Positions 1 through 7,334 of a DNA stretch of 13,243 bases are shown here, in pieces. Position numbers and translations under genes: made by a program. The stretch covers positions 1 through 13,243 of the forward strand of contig JBBRFH010000075.1 of NCBI GenBank assembly GCA_038224615.1, given 5' to 3'. Numbering within the stretch: position 1 is the first letter of the stretch; each line of letters opens with the position of its first letter. The DNA comes from JBBRFH01 sp038224615 (GTDB taxonomy: Bacteria; Planctomycetota; Phycisphaerae; Tepidisphaerales; Tepidisphaeraceae). Below the pieces are notes generated by a model. The model did not search any database and was not told where the DNA came from. It worked only from the letters and a program-made list of their open reading frames with translations.

Positions 1-795
1 GGCGGGGACGTCTACTACGTCTCCAGTTGTGCCACCGGGCGGATCACCCGGCTGCTGGTCGCCGACGTCTCCGGGCACGGGGCGCGTGTCGCCGAGCAGG
101 CCCGGGAGTTACGCGACCTGATGCGACAACACGTCAACCACCTCGACCAGGTAAAATTCGTCCAGCGGATGAACGCCCAGTTCGCGGCGCTGGCGCAGTT
201 GGGGTCGTTCGCGACGGCGGTGGTGACGACGTTCTTCGCGCCGACGTGCTCGCTGGCGCTGTGCAACGCCGGCCATCCCCCACCTCTGCTGTGGTCATCG
301 AAAGCGAAGCAGTGGCGATTTCTCGAGACCAGCAACGACCGGACGGACGTCGCCGACGTCCCGCTGGGGATCATCGACATTGCCGACTACGAGCAGTTCG
401 ACGTCAACCTGACGCCGGACGACCTGGTGCTCTGTTACACCGATTCGCTGCCCGAGGCCCGCCGAGCCGACGGATCGATGCTGCAGCAGGACGGGTTGCT
501 GGAGGTGATGGACCACATCGAGCCCGGCGACCCGCTGACCCTGATCGACCGCATCATCGCCGCCATCGAAGCCGAGTGCGGCCAGCCCATGACCGGCGAT
601 GACGTGACGGTGCTGCTCTTCAAACCCAACACTTCGACCGCCGGGACGAGCCTGAAAACACTTCTGATGGCGCCGGTCCGGGTCATAACGGCCGCGCTGC
701 ACGGCGTGCTGGCGCTGCCTGATTTGCGGGTCGCGAATCTGTTGGGATTAATCCTGCCGCGCGCGAACCGATGGGGCCGGAGCAAATCCGAATGA
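1..795 (+). CDS. SpoIIE/PP2C-family serine phosphatase, C-terminal part (5' end outside window)
   Basis: The reading frame is open from the first base to the TGA at 793-795 (264 codons), so the start lies upstream. The protein begins in the PP2C/SpoIIE catalytic core. It shows the metal-binding GGDVY (residues 1-5 of the visible part) and ADVSGHG (21-27), then CNAGHPPPLL (about 88-97), TDSLPEAR (about 147-154) and the closing GDDVTVLLFK (199-208). Members of this family dephosphorylate serine/threonine residues, often on anti-anti-sigma factors or within stress and two-component signalling. Any N-terminal sensor, HAMP or receiver domain would be outside the window. About 55 residues follow the catalytic core, hydrophobic in places, with no recognised domain. 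The last codons (K-S-E-stop) fall inside a heptad repeat, so the repeat supplies the 3' end. It is convergent with the PilZ gene. The family call is firm; the substrate is unknown. Confidence 0.9.
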   Translation, partial: GGDVYYVSSCATGRITRLLVADVSGHGARVAEQARELRDLMRQHVNHLDQVKFVQRMNAQFAALAQLGSFATAVVTTFFAPTCSLALCNAGHPPPLLWSSKAKQWRFLETSNDRTDVADVPLGIIDIADYEQFDVNLTPDDLVLCYTDSLPEARRADGSMLQQDGLLEVMDHIEPGDPLTLIDRIIAAIEAECGQPMTGDDVTVLLFKPNTSTAGTSLKTLLMAPVRVITAALHGVLALPDLRVANLLGLILPRANRWGRSKSE

Positions 796-811
796 CGAAA
801 TCCGAATGCAG
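784..811. repeat. Solo heptad repeat overlapping the phosphatase stop codon
   Basis: Four 7-bp units in register: AAATCCG, AATGACG, AAATCCG, AATGCAG. The 11-mer AAATCCGAATG occurs at 784-794 and again at 798-808, exactly two heptads apart. The phosphatase TGA (793-795) lies within the repeat. The AATGACG unit is the same heptad as in the arms of the cassette at 12026-12470. No inverted partner is visible nearby. Confidence 0.7.
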
Positions 812-847
812 AGGCCGCTTATACGTTTGCGTCGTTCAAACAAGACG

Positions 848-861
848 AGCCGCGAAGATGC
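848..861. repeat. Possible degenerate half-copy of the 10833-10995 repeat arm
   Basis: Fourteen bases (AGCCGCGAAGATGC) match the start of the inverted-repeat arm at 10833-10995 exactly. Similarity fades after that, although a further GCGCGA occurs shortly downstream. There is no partner arm. It is read as a decayed or truncated copy, but a match this short could be chance in GC-rich DNA. Confidence 0.35.
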
Positions 862-899
862 AAAGTGCGCGATGATCAGCCCGAAGCTGCGGACACGTC

Positions 900-1061
900 T
901 GTCGTGCTGAGCGCCGCGAAGCATCTGCTTGCCGCGATGACGCCCGCTCGTGAAGCGCATCGCCAACCGTGAGCGGACGAACGATGCGATGCCGTGCCGT
1001 CCGCGCGCGACAGAAGCCCACGGCGGCCGCAGGTAGATCCTTCACTTCGTTCAGGATGACA
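900..1061. repeat. 162-bp MITE-like dispersed element with 27-bp terminal inverted repeats
   Basis: The ends 900-926 and 1035-1061 are imperfect inverted repeats: 20 of 27 positions match when one is reverse-complemented, and both outer ends read TGTC. The right end, read on the minus strand, is the widespread TGTCATCCTGA...GAAGGATCT motif. From memory, its spurious translation (containing CHPERSEG) turns up as false small proteins in many genomes. No transposase or credible ORF lies inside, so it would be non-autonomous if mobile. It fills most of the convergent gap between the phosphatase and PilZ genes. A transcript from either strand could fold across the arms and help separate the two convergent units, which is inference. 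No flanking target duplication is evident. Confidence 0.65.
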
Positions 1062-1090
1062 AGATGTACGTCGCCCGAAGCGCCGCGGTA

Positions 1091-1456
1091 TCACATCGGC
1101 TTGCGGAACTGAATCGCCATTTCGTAGCGGCCGTTGCTGATGGGGCGAGAGCGGACGATTTCGGCGAGGAAGCGTTTGCCGCTGTGGACGCTGGAATCGA
1201 ACGCGACTTCGCACATTTGTCCGACCGCCAGACCCTCGCGCAGGAGAAACGACGTGCCGCTGAGCGACTGGTCGCGGGCCATGATGTCGTGGACCGTGCC
1301 CGCCGCCAGCCCGTCGAGGACGGTGAGGCGGGCCTTGGTCTGGATCGGGCCGCGAAGTGAGTTGCGCCGATCGCTCAGCGAGGAGCGGGCGGGCGCGTTG
1401 AATGATTGAGACATAAAACGGGGTGTTCGGGCATCCAAGCCCTTTACTGCGTTCAT
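1091..1456 (-). CDS. PilZ-domain protein (predicted c-di-GMP binding)
   Basis: This 121-aa protein is about the size of a single PilZ domain plus a short N-terminal tail. Both c-di-GMP motifs are visible: RxxxR at R31-N-S-L-R35, and D/NxSxxG at D62-Q-S-L-S-G67. A beta-rich stretch follows to the C-terminus. PilZ proteins bind c-di-GMP and relay it to motility, exopolysaccharide or secretion partners; no effector domain is fused here. The start at 1456 is preferred because AAGG lies about 8 bases upstream on the minus strand. The alternative ATG at 1414 (residue 15) keeps the whole domain but lacks a visible ribosome binding site. The gene diverges from the large permease operon, so the two may share upstream control, but a functional link between them is not shown. 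Confidence 0.8.
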   Translation of the reverse strand: MNAVKGLDARTPRFMSQSFNAPARSSLSDRRNSLRGPIQTKARLTVLDGLAAGTVHDIMARDQSLSGTSFLLREGLAVGQMCEVAFDSSVHSGKRFLAEIVRSRPISNGRYEMAIQFRKPM

Positions 1457-1617
1457 CCGTGAACCTTCAGGTATTCAGTTGTCGAGATCGCCGGGCCGAA
1501 GTGGGTGTCGCCTTCCCACATGCGACCAAAAGCCGAGAGAGTAGGCCCTGCGGGAACGCATGGTGCATAAATCGTGGGTAACTTCAAGTGGATGACGCCG
1601 CTTTCGACAGGGGGGGA

Positions 1618-1717
1618 GAGAGGCAATGAGGCAGAGAGGCAATGAGGGAATGAGGGAGGAAAACTGCAGTCCGTCATTTCCTCTGTGCCTCATTGCCTCT
1701 GTGCCTCATTGCCTCTC
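1618..1717. repeat. Long hairpin repeat (30-bp arms, 16-bp internal period)
   Basis: Arm 1618-1647 is the reverse complement of 1688-1717 at 29 of 30 positions, separated by 40 nt. Each arm contains about two copies of a 16-bp unit around GAGGCAATGAGGC, so the element is both tandem and inverted. It would form a very stable stem in RNA or single-stranded DNA. It lies in the divergent region between the PilZ gene and the large permease gene, just upstream of the candidate promoter, so it is probably outside the permease transcript. No coding content is credible: ORFs here are low-complexity translations of the repeat. Confidence 0.75.
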
Positions 1718-1728
1718 CCTCCTCCCTC

Positions 1729-1749
1729 CGAGAAATTGGCAATTTCTCG
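1729..1749. promoter_or_regulatory. Perfect palindrome overlapping the -35 box (candidate operator)
   Basis: A 9-bp perfect inverted repeat, CGAGAAATT, is separated from its complement AATTTCTCG by GGC. The -35 hexamer of the candidate promoter (1736-1741) lies inside it. No U-tract follows, so a terminator is unlikely. A dimeric repressor binding here would block RNA polymerase; no regulator gene is visible in the window, so this is inference from placement. Confidence 0.45.
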
Positions 1750-1764
1750 CCGGGTTGCCATAAT
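1736..1764 (+). promoter_or_regulatory. Sigma70-like promoter for the permease operon
   Basis: TTGGCA at 1736-1741 and CATAAT at 1759-1764 are each 5 of 6 matches to the -35 and -10 consensus, with an ideal 17-bp spacer. Transcription would start near 1771 and leave a leader of about 60 nt before the ATG at 1832. I see no other comparably good pair in the 1457-1831 gap. Confidence 0.55.
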
Positions 1765-1831
1765 CGACGGCCTGCCCGCGCGGGGGGGGCAACGGTGGAC
1801 GAAATCTGCAGTACGCATACACGGCTGAATC

Positions 1832-4800
1832 ATGACTTTGCGCCTCCTCCCGACGACCTCGCCGCGCCGCCTCCCCCGACTGCTGGTTGAATTATTTCTT
1901 GCCGTCCTGCTCCCGACGGTCGCGGTTCACGCGGGGGAATTCGACACGGGGCAGTTCCAGAAAGACCTGCAGGTGATCGGCGGACAACCGACCCGCGCCG
2001 CCGGCACCAAGGGGTGTGACGCCGCCATGGCGTATGTCGAGGCGGAAGTCCGCAAGCTCGACGGCGTCGAACTCCAAGTCCACACCTTCGACCTGATGAC
2101 CCCCCAGACCGCGTCGGCCACGCTGACGACGTCGATGGGGACCAGCGATGTGTTTCCGGTCTTCCCCGCCGGCGTGCGGATGAGCACCACCCCGACGGAC
2201 GGCATCACCGGCGACCTCATCTATTGCGGCGACGGCGAATACGCGCAGATCCCGGCCAGCCGCGTGCAGGGCAATATCGCGGTCGTCGAAGGGACGATCA
2301 GCGACGAATGGAAAACCGTCGCCTACTTCGGCGCCCGCGCCATCGTGCTGCTGGGTCGGCCGGACGTGTCGCAGCAGCGACTCAAGGCACAGGAGTCGAT
2401 CATTCCGATCAACATGCCGCGCTTCTACGTCCCCGAGGGACCGCTGGCCGACTCGCTGCGCAAAGGCTTGGGTGGGAAGGCGACGCTCCACGCCTCGGGT
2501 AACTGGCAACGGACGATGGCGCGGAACCTGTACGCCTACGTCGCCCCGAAGAACCCGATTGCGCCGGCGACTGACCGCGGCAATAACGGCAAGCCGTGGC
2601 CGGCGATCCTGATCGTCGCGGCGGTCGATGCGACAGGGCTGGTCCCCGACGCGTGCCCCGCCGCCGGCCAGGCCGTGCAACCCGCCGCTGCGCTGGCGAT
2701 GCTGCGCGACTACGCCAAAAACCCGCCCCGCCGTCCGGTGCTGGTCGCGTTCACCGGCGCCGATTCATACAACTACCTCGGCTCGCGCAACCTGATGATG
2801 GCACTGGCCGACGCGCCGCAGAAGTGGCGCGACATGATCGAGGCGGACTTTGCCCCGCAGATCGTCGAGATCGAACACGATCTGAAGCGCGCCCGCGAGC
2901 TCAATGGCGACCCGACCCAGCTCGATGTCGTCACCGACCGCGCGCTGATCGCCCGCATCGTCAAGATTGTCGAGACCGACGTCGCGCTCGAGCAGGATCA
3001 GCTCTTCCGCCTGCGCGTGCTGCCGAAGCAGCAGCTCGACGATGCGAAGAAGGCGCAGATCGTCGATATGGAAAAGCGGCAGATCCGGCTGAACCAGATC
3101 AAGTACGCCTTCACCAGTACGCCGAAGGATCTACCGAAATTTGACGACGCCGGGCCCAAGTACCTACAGCGCGTGCTTGTCCGTCTGGGCGGCGAGGGCG
3201 CCAAGCAAGGTCTCTCGCAGCAGCTTGTCTATCGCAAGGCGCAGCTCGAACGCCGCATCGAACTCTACAAGTGGCTCGCCGATCGCATCAACACCGGCGC
3301 GCCCGAAGACAAGAAGCGATCCGACAACCCCGGCCTGCGCGACAACTCGCAGCGGCTGATCGAGGTGATGATCGGGCTGGACATCACCGACGCCGGCGTG
3401 CGGGTCGGGCCGATCTTCGGGGGCCGACTCTGGGGCCAGTCTGCGATCTCGCAGGTTCAGGTCTACAAGGAGTGGTTCGAGAAACAGAGCAAGAACGAGG
3501 CGTGGTTCAAGCAGTTGGCGCCGGTGGTCGATATCGAGCCGTTTAAGCTGACGCGGTCGTTGACGTCGTTTCTGAGCGCGCCGATCGGCTACCCGACGGA
3601 GACGGGCTTGGCGTGGGGCATCCCGGCGCTGACGTTCGCCACGCTGGACGACATGCGGGCGCGCCGGGATACGCCGGTGGATACGCTGGCGCGGCTGGAC
3701 CTCAAGGCGATCCTTCCGCAGGCCGCCGCAATGCACGAGCTGCTGCGCCGCGCGGTCGACGACGGCGAGTTCTTCAACGCCCTGGAGTTCCGCCGCAATA
3801 GCAGCGGATACGGCGGACAGGTCGTCTCCACCGCAACCGGCCGGCCTATCCCCGATCTGCCCCGCGAAGGCTTCCTGGCGACGTACTACTACCTCAGCAT
3901 CAACCGCAAGATCCCCACGATCCGCGGAATGTCTTACACGGCAGGCGTGCGCCGTAACGAGGTGCGCGACTGCGACGCCGAAGGCCATTACTACTTTGAG
4001 GGTCTGCCCAAGATCAGCGGCGACGTCAAGCAACTGCTGACCAAGGTTTATCGCCTGGCGCAGGGTTCGGGCGAGATCAACGCCAGCACCGACCTGGGCA
4101 AGCAGGCCCAGGACATGAGGATCATCGCCAACCTCGATCAGGACGTGATTCCGATCAAGTCGGTGGTGTTCGACTGCGAGGAGTTTTCGCTCTTCGGGCT
4201 GTACGACCCGCGCTTCCTGCAGGGACTTGGCGAAGTGCAGATGATGGACGCGCGGCGCAACGCCGAGCCGCAGCGCTTCGACTGCATCCTGCTCAACCAG
4301 GCGATGGCCGGTCAGTTCGAGCCGGGCAGCCGGTCGTACCTGCTGTTCCGCTACGGGCGCATCGGCAACCGCATCGTCATGCTCAACATGCCGGACAAGG
4401 CGACCGACCCCAGGCAGCGCGCCGGGGTGCGCGGCGAAGGGGACGGGTACACCATCCAGCAACTGCTCGATCTCGGCCCGGTCGCGCTGGCGACGGCGCG
4501 CGACTTCCTTCGCCTCAACGACGCGCGCATCACCCAGTACGCTAAAGCCGGCGTTACCAGCAACCTGATCAACGACATGCACGCCAACGCCGGCAAGCAG
4601 ATCGAGCAGGCCCGCACCGCCTACAAGGCCGACAACACGCCCGAGATGATGCGAAACGCCACCGGCGCCTGGGCCGACGAAGCCCGCGTCTATGACGCCG
4701 CCCAGAAGATGGCCAACGACGTCATCTACGCCGCCATCTTCCTGCTGCTGCTGGCCGTTCCGTTCAGCTTCTGCATGGAGCGGCTCGTGGTCGGCTCGCC

Positions 4801-6898
4801 CAACATTTACAAGCAGATTGGCTACACCGCGTTCGTCTTCGGACTCATGGCCGCGGCGCTGTGGCTGTTTCACCCGGCATTCAAGATCAGCTCCAGCCCG
4901 CTGATCATCATTCTGGCGTTCGCGATCATTCTGATGTCGTTGGTCGTCATCAGCGTCGTTTACACCAAGTTCGACACCGAGCTGAAGCGCATCCGCTCCG
5001 GCCGCGGCACCGCCGAGGGCGCGAGCTTCGCCAAGGCCAGCGTGCTGATGAGCGCAGTGATGCTCGGCATCGCCAACATGCGGCGGCGAAAGTTCCGCAC
5101 GGCGCTGACCGCCATCACCGTGGTGTTAATCACCTTCGCGGTGCTGTGCTTCACGTCGGCGTCGCGCTACCAGAGCACGATCTCGTTGCCGACGGGTGTT
5201 GATTCTCAGTACGCGGGGTTGCTTCTGCGACAGCGCGGCTTCCGGCAGATGCCGCGCGAAGCACTCGACAGCCTGCGCGCCGCCTATCCGAAGCTGACCT
5301 TCGTCGAGCGCTGGTGGAACATCAACGCGGGGGAGCCGAAGGACCAGGTGCATCTGGTGGCCGGCGGCGTGCCGGTCGATGGCAAGGCGCCGCGCGTCGT
5401 CCCGGTGCAGGCGCTGCTCGGCCTCTCGCCGGGCGAGAGCGGGATTTCGTCGATCAAGGACGTCATCCCCAATTTCGACCGCCTGGAAAATGGCGAACAC
5501 GACATCATCTTCCTCCCCATCAACATCGCCGGGCAACTGGCGGTGAAACAGGGGGACAAGCTGCAGTTGGGTGGGCGCTCGCTCGAGGTCGCCGGTCTGT
5601 ACGATGCGGCCCAGTTCGACCAGCGCCAGATGATTCTGTCCGGCGAGGGTTTGGCGCCGCTGAAGTACACCAGCGGCGCGCTCGACGCGAGCGGCAAGAA
5701 GCTCACCGACAGCAACTCCGACACGCTCGACCTCGATTCCGACGCCGCCGGTGCCGAAGCGGGCGCCTCTTATGAGCACCTGCCGGCGACTCAGTTTGCG
5801 ATCGTGCCGGCGAACGTATCGCGGCAACTGGAGAACTGTTCGCTGCGGACGATCGGCGTGAAGATTGCCAACGATTCACTTAAGCCGCAGGAACGCGACG
5901 AGGCGGTGAAGAAGGTCGTCGACGACGTGGTGAAGCGCTTCGCGCTGGCGACCTTTGCCGGCTACAGCGACGGCGTGAAGCTGGTCAGCGCCAGCAACCT
6001 CGCCAGCATCGGTGGGGGCGCGAACGTGGCGATTCCGCTGGCGATCGGCGGGTTGATCATCTTCAACACCATGATGGGCTCGATCGCCGAGCGCAAACGC
6101 GAAATCCACGTCTACACGTCGCTCGGCCTCGCCCCGCTGCATGTCGGCGCGCTGTTCGTCGCCGAAGCCCTGACGTACGGCCTGATCGGCAGCGTCTTCG
6201 GCTACATCATCGGGCAGGGCGTCGGGACGATCCTGCTCAAGCTGGGCTGGCTCGGCAACGTCACGCTCAACTACTCCGGTAGCAGCGCCATGCTGACGCT
6301 GGGCCTGATCCTGCTGATCGTCTTGTTGTCGGCACTGGTTCCCGCGCGACTGGCAAGCAAGATCGCCGCCCCGAGCATCGAGCGCAGTTGGCGCGTGCCC
6401 GCGCCGGTGGGCGACCAGATCATCGCCGCCCTGCCCTTCACGATTAACAAGACCGCCGCCGAAGGCGTCGTCGGTTATCTGGCGGAGTTCTTCGAGGCGC
6501 ACCAGGAGGGCAGCATCGGCAAGTTCAGCGCCGGCAAGATCGAAGCCTTCGCCGGCTCAGGTGACGACGGCAAACCCACGCGCGGCCTGAAGACGGTCGT
6601 CTGGCTCACCCCGTTTGACTTGGGCGTCCGTCAGCACCTGCTGCTGCTGATTCACCAAGGCGACATCCCCGACATCTACGAAGTGCAGGTTGTCCTTGAG
6701 CGCCTCAGCGGCGACGACGGCTCGTGGTGGCGCATGAACCGCAGCTTCCTGACCGAACTCCGCAAGCAATTCCTGCAATGGCGCTCGCTGAGTCCGCAAC
6801 GCATGAAGGATTACGTCGTCGAAAGCCGTAAGTTGTTTAAGCAGATCCCGGATTCGGTCGTGACGACGGATACGACGGAGGAAGTTCGGTTGGGTTGA
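1832..6898 (+). CDS. Giant FtsX/MacB-type ABC permease fused to an inactive M28-peptidase-like ectodomain
   Basis: This 1688-aa protein starts with a signal-type segment (hydrophobic about 16-32, likely cleavage after VHA34). Next comes an M28-like region with a PA-like insert (about 125-180). The zinc-ligand positions look lost: AVD at 264-266 where H-x-D is expected, GAD at 309-311 where EE is expected, and RRDTPVDT (611-618) where YHTPxDT is expected. A charged, probably coiled-coil insert spans about 345-490. A carboxypeptidase-regulatory-like beta domain may lie near 660-725. Three membrane helices (about 964-985, 996-1013, 1022-1047) precede a basic cytosolic linker. A standard FtsX/MacB unit follows: TM near 1088-1111, periplasmic domain to about 1395, then TMs near 1399-1418, 1438-1472 and 1486-1508, with the family motif IAERKREIHVYTSLGLAP. 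A C-terminal soluble tail of about 170 residues is unrecognised. The topology is self-consistent, with the N-terminal 930 residues periplasmic. No clear Shine-Dalgarno precedes the ATG. The permease call is firm; the pseudopeptidase reading is strong inference. Confidence 0.85.
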   Translation: MTLRLLPTTSPRRLPRLLVELFLAVLLPTVAVHAGEFDTGQFQKDLQVIGGQPTRAAGTKGCDAAMAYVEAEVRKLDGVELQVHTFDLMTPQTASATLTTSMGTSDVFPVFPAGVRMSTTPTDGITGDLIYCGDGEYAQIPASRVQGNIAVVEGTISDEWKTVAYFGARAIVLLGRPDVSQQRLKAQESIIPINMPRFYVPEGPLADSLRKGLGGKATLHASGNWQRTMARNLYAYVAPKNPIAPATDRGNNGKPWPAILIVAAVDATGLVPDACPAAGQAVQPAAALAMLRDYAKNPPRRPVLVAFTGADSYNYLGSRNLMMALADAPQKWRDMIEADFAPQIVEIEHDLKRARELNGDPTQLDVVTDRALIARIVKIVETDVALEQDQLFRLRVLPKQQLDDAKKAQIVDMEKRQIRLNQIKYAFTSTPKDLPKFDDAGPKYLQRVLVRLGGEGAKQGLSQQLVYRKAQLERRIELYKWLADRINTGAPEDKKRSDNPGLRDNSQRLIEVMIGLDITDAGVRVGPIFGGRLWGQSAISQVQVYKEWFEKQSKNEAWFKQLAPVVDIEPFKLTRSLTSFLSAPIGYPTETGLAWGIPALTFATLDDMRARRDTPVDTLARLDLKAILPQAAAMHELLRRAVDDGEFFNALEFRRNSSGYGGQVVSTATGRPIPDLPREGFLATYYYLSINRKIPTIRGMSYTAGVRRNEVRDCDAEGHYYFEGLPKISGDVKQLLTKVYRLAQGSGEINASTDLGKQAQDMRIIANLDQDVIPIKSVVFDCEEFSLFGLYDPRFLQGLGEVQMMDARRNAEPQRFDCILLNQAMAGQFEPGSRSYLLFRYGRIGNRIVMLNMPDKATDPRQRAGVRGEGDGYTIQQLLDLGPVALATARDFLRLNDARITQYAKAGVTSNLINDMHANAGKQIEQARTAYKADNTPEMMRNATGAWADEARVYDAAQKMANDVIYAAIFLLLLAVPFSFCMERLVVGSPNIYKQIGYTAFVFGLMAAALWLFHPAFKISSSPLIIILAFAIILMSLVVISVVYTKFDTELKRIRSGRGTAEGASFAKASVLMSAVMLGIANMRRRKFRTALTAITVVLITFAVLCFTSASRYQSTISLPTGVDSQYAGLLLRQRGFRQMPREALDSLRAAYPKLTFVERWWNINAGEPKDQVHLVAGGVPVDGKAPRVVPVQALLGLSPGESGISSIKDVIPNFDRLENGEHDIIFLPINIAGQLAVKQGDKLQLGGRSLEVAGLYDAAQFDQRQMILSGEGLAPLKYTSGALDASGKKLTDSNSDTLDLDSDAAGAEAGASYEHLPATQFAIVPANVSRQLENCSLRTIGVKIANDSLKPQERDEAVKKVVDDVVKRFALATFAGYSDGVKLVSASNLASIGGGANVAIPLAIGGLIIFNTMMGSIAERKREIHVYTSLGLAPLHVGALFVAEALTYGLIGSVFGYIIGQGVGTILLKLGWLGNVTLNYSGSSAMLTLGLILLIVLLSALVPARLASKIAAPSIERSWRVPAPVGDQIIAALPFTINKTAAEGVVGYLAEFFEAHQEGSIGKFSAGKIEAFAGSGDDGKPTRGLKTVVWLTPFDLGVRQHLLLLIHQGDIPDIYEVQVVLERLSGDDGSWWRMNRSFLTELRKQFLQWRSLSPQRMKDYVVESRKLFKQIPDSVVTTDTTEEVRLG

Positions 6899-6928
6899 TT
6901 TGCAAAGTTCAATTTGCAATTTGCAATT

Positions 6929-6934
6929 GAGGAG
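6929..6934 (+). promoter_or_regulatory. Shine-Dalgarno site GAGGAG of the four-helix-bundle gene
   Basis: GAGGAG ends 8 bases before the ATG at 6943. It is the clearest ribosome binding site in the window. The flanking operon genes mostly lack one, which fits the four-helix-bundle gene having arrived with its own translation signal. Confidence 0.7.
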
Positions 6935-6942
6935 AATCAGGG

Positions 6943-7296
6943 ATGACCGAAAACGACCTGCTCCACCGAACCAAGGCGTTTGCGCTTCGAGCGATGAAGC
7001 TGGCTGATTTACTGCCCAAGCGTGCGAGCGGGTGGTCGATTGCTTCGCAACTGTGCCGAGCAGGGACATCGGTCGGAGCGAACTATCGAGCGGCATGTAA
7101 GGGCCGATCGAAAGCGGAGTTCATTGCGAAGCTCGGCATCGTTGAAGAGGAGGCTGACGAGTGTCAGTTCTGGATGGAGATGATCATCGAAGGTGGTTTG
7201 ATTAAGAGCAACCTTGTCGAGCCATTGCTGGACGAGGCGCGACAGATTACGGCGATCATCGCCGCTTCAAAGCGCACCGCGAGGAACCGCAAGTGA
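6943..7296 (+). CDS. Four-helix-bundle protein (S23 / 23S rRNA intervening-sequence protein family)
   Basis: The protein has 117 aa, the usual size for this family. It shows the family's central signature: GTSVGANYRAACKGR (about 41-55), then KAEFIAKLGIVEEEADE (57-73) leading into the third helix, and a final helix of the DEARQITAIIAASKRTAR type. Family members form pentameric four-helix bundles. They are known from ORFs inside 23S rRNA intervening sequences and as the Avd accessory protein of diversity-generating retroelements; the function of most free-standing copies is unknown. Here there is no rRNA and no reverse transcriptase. The gene lies inside heptad inverted repeats between two membrane-protein genes. 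It is a clear paralogue of the broken gene at 12027-12429. The start is fixed by the GAGGAG site 8 bases upstream. Confidence 0.9.
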   Translation: MTENDLLHRTKAFALRAMKLADLLPKRASGWSIASQLCRAGTSVGANYRAACKGRSKAEFIAKLGIVEEEADECQFWMEMIIEGGLIKSNLVEPLLDEARQITAIIAASKRTARNRK

Positions 7297-7334
7297 GCAT
7301 TTGCAAACTGCAAATTGAAAATTGAAAATCGCCC

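Larger units (their letters stand above)
6897..7332. mobile_element. Heptad-armed inverted-repeat cassette carrying a four-helix-bundle gene (copy 1)
   Basis: The left arm (6897-6931) and right arm (7298-7332) each consist of five degenerate heptads of the AATTTGC type. Over the outer 33 positions the arms are inverted complements at 28 sites without gaps. The left end overlaps the TGA of the large permease. The right arm ends two bases before the ATG of the next gene, so the cassette fills the junction exactly. It encloses the gene at 6943-7296. No transposase is present and no convincing target duplication is seen. The layout matches 23S rRNA intervening sequences (stem-forming repeats around an S23-type ORF), but here it sits between protein genes. 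Confidence 0.7.

Noticed and set aside
876..1214. Minus-strand ORF containing CHPERSEG
   Set aside because: This is the spurious translation of a widely dispersed repeat and overlaps the real PilZ gene.
1729..1749. Rho-independent terminator
   Set aside because: There is a perfect stem, but no T-run follows on either strand. Its position over a -35 box favours an operator.
3164..4873. Minus-strand open frame of 569 codons
   Set aside because: It lies wholly antisense to the large permease. Its Arg/Gln/His/Val-rich composition is typical of GC-rich shadow frames, and it has no domain.
6943..7296. Avd accessory gene of a diversity-generating retroelement, or a 23S rRNA intervening sequence
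   Set aside because: There is no reverse transcriptase, no template/variable repeat pair and no rRNA sequence in the window. Only the protein family and the stem-flanked layout are shared.
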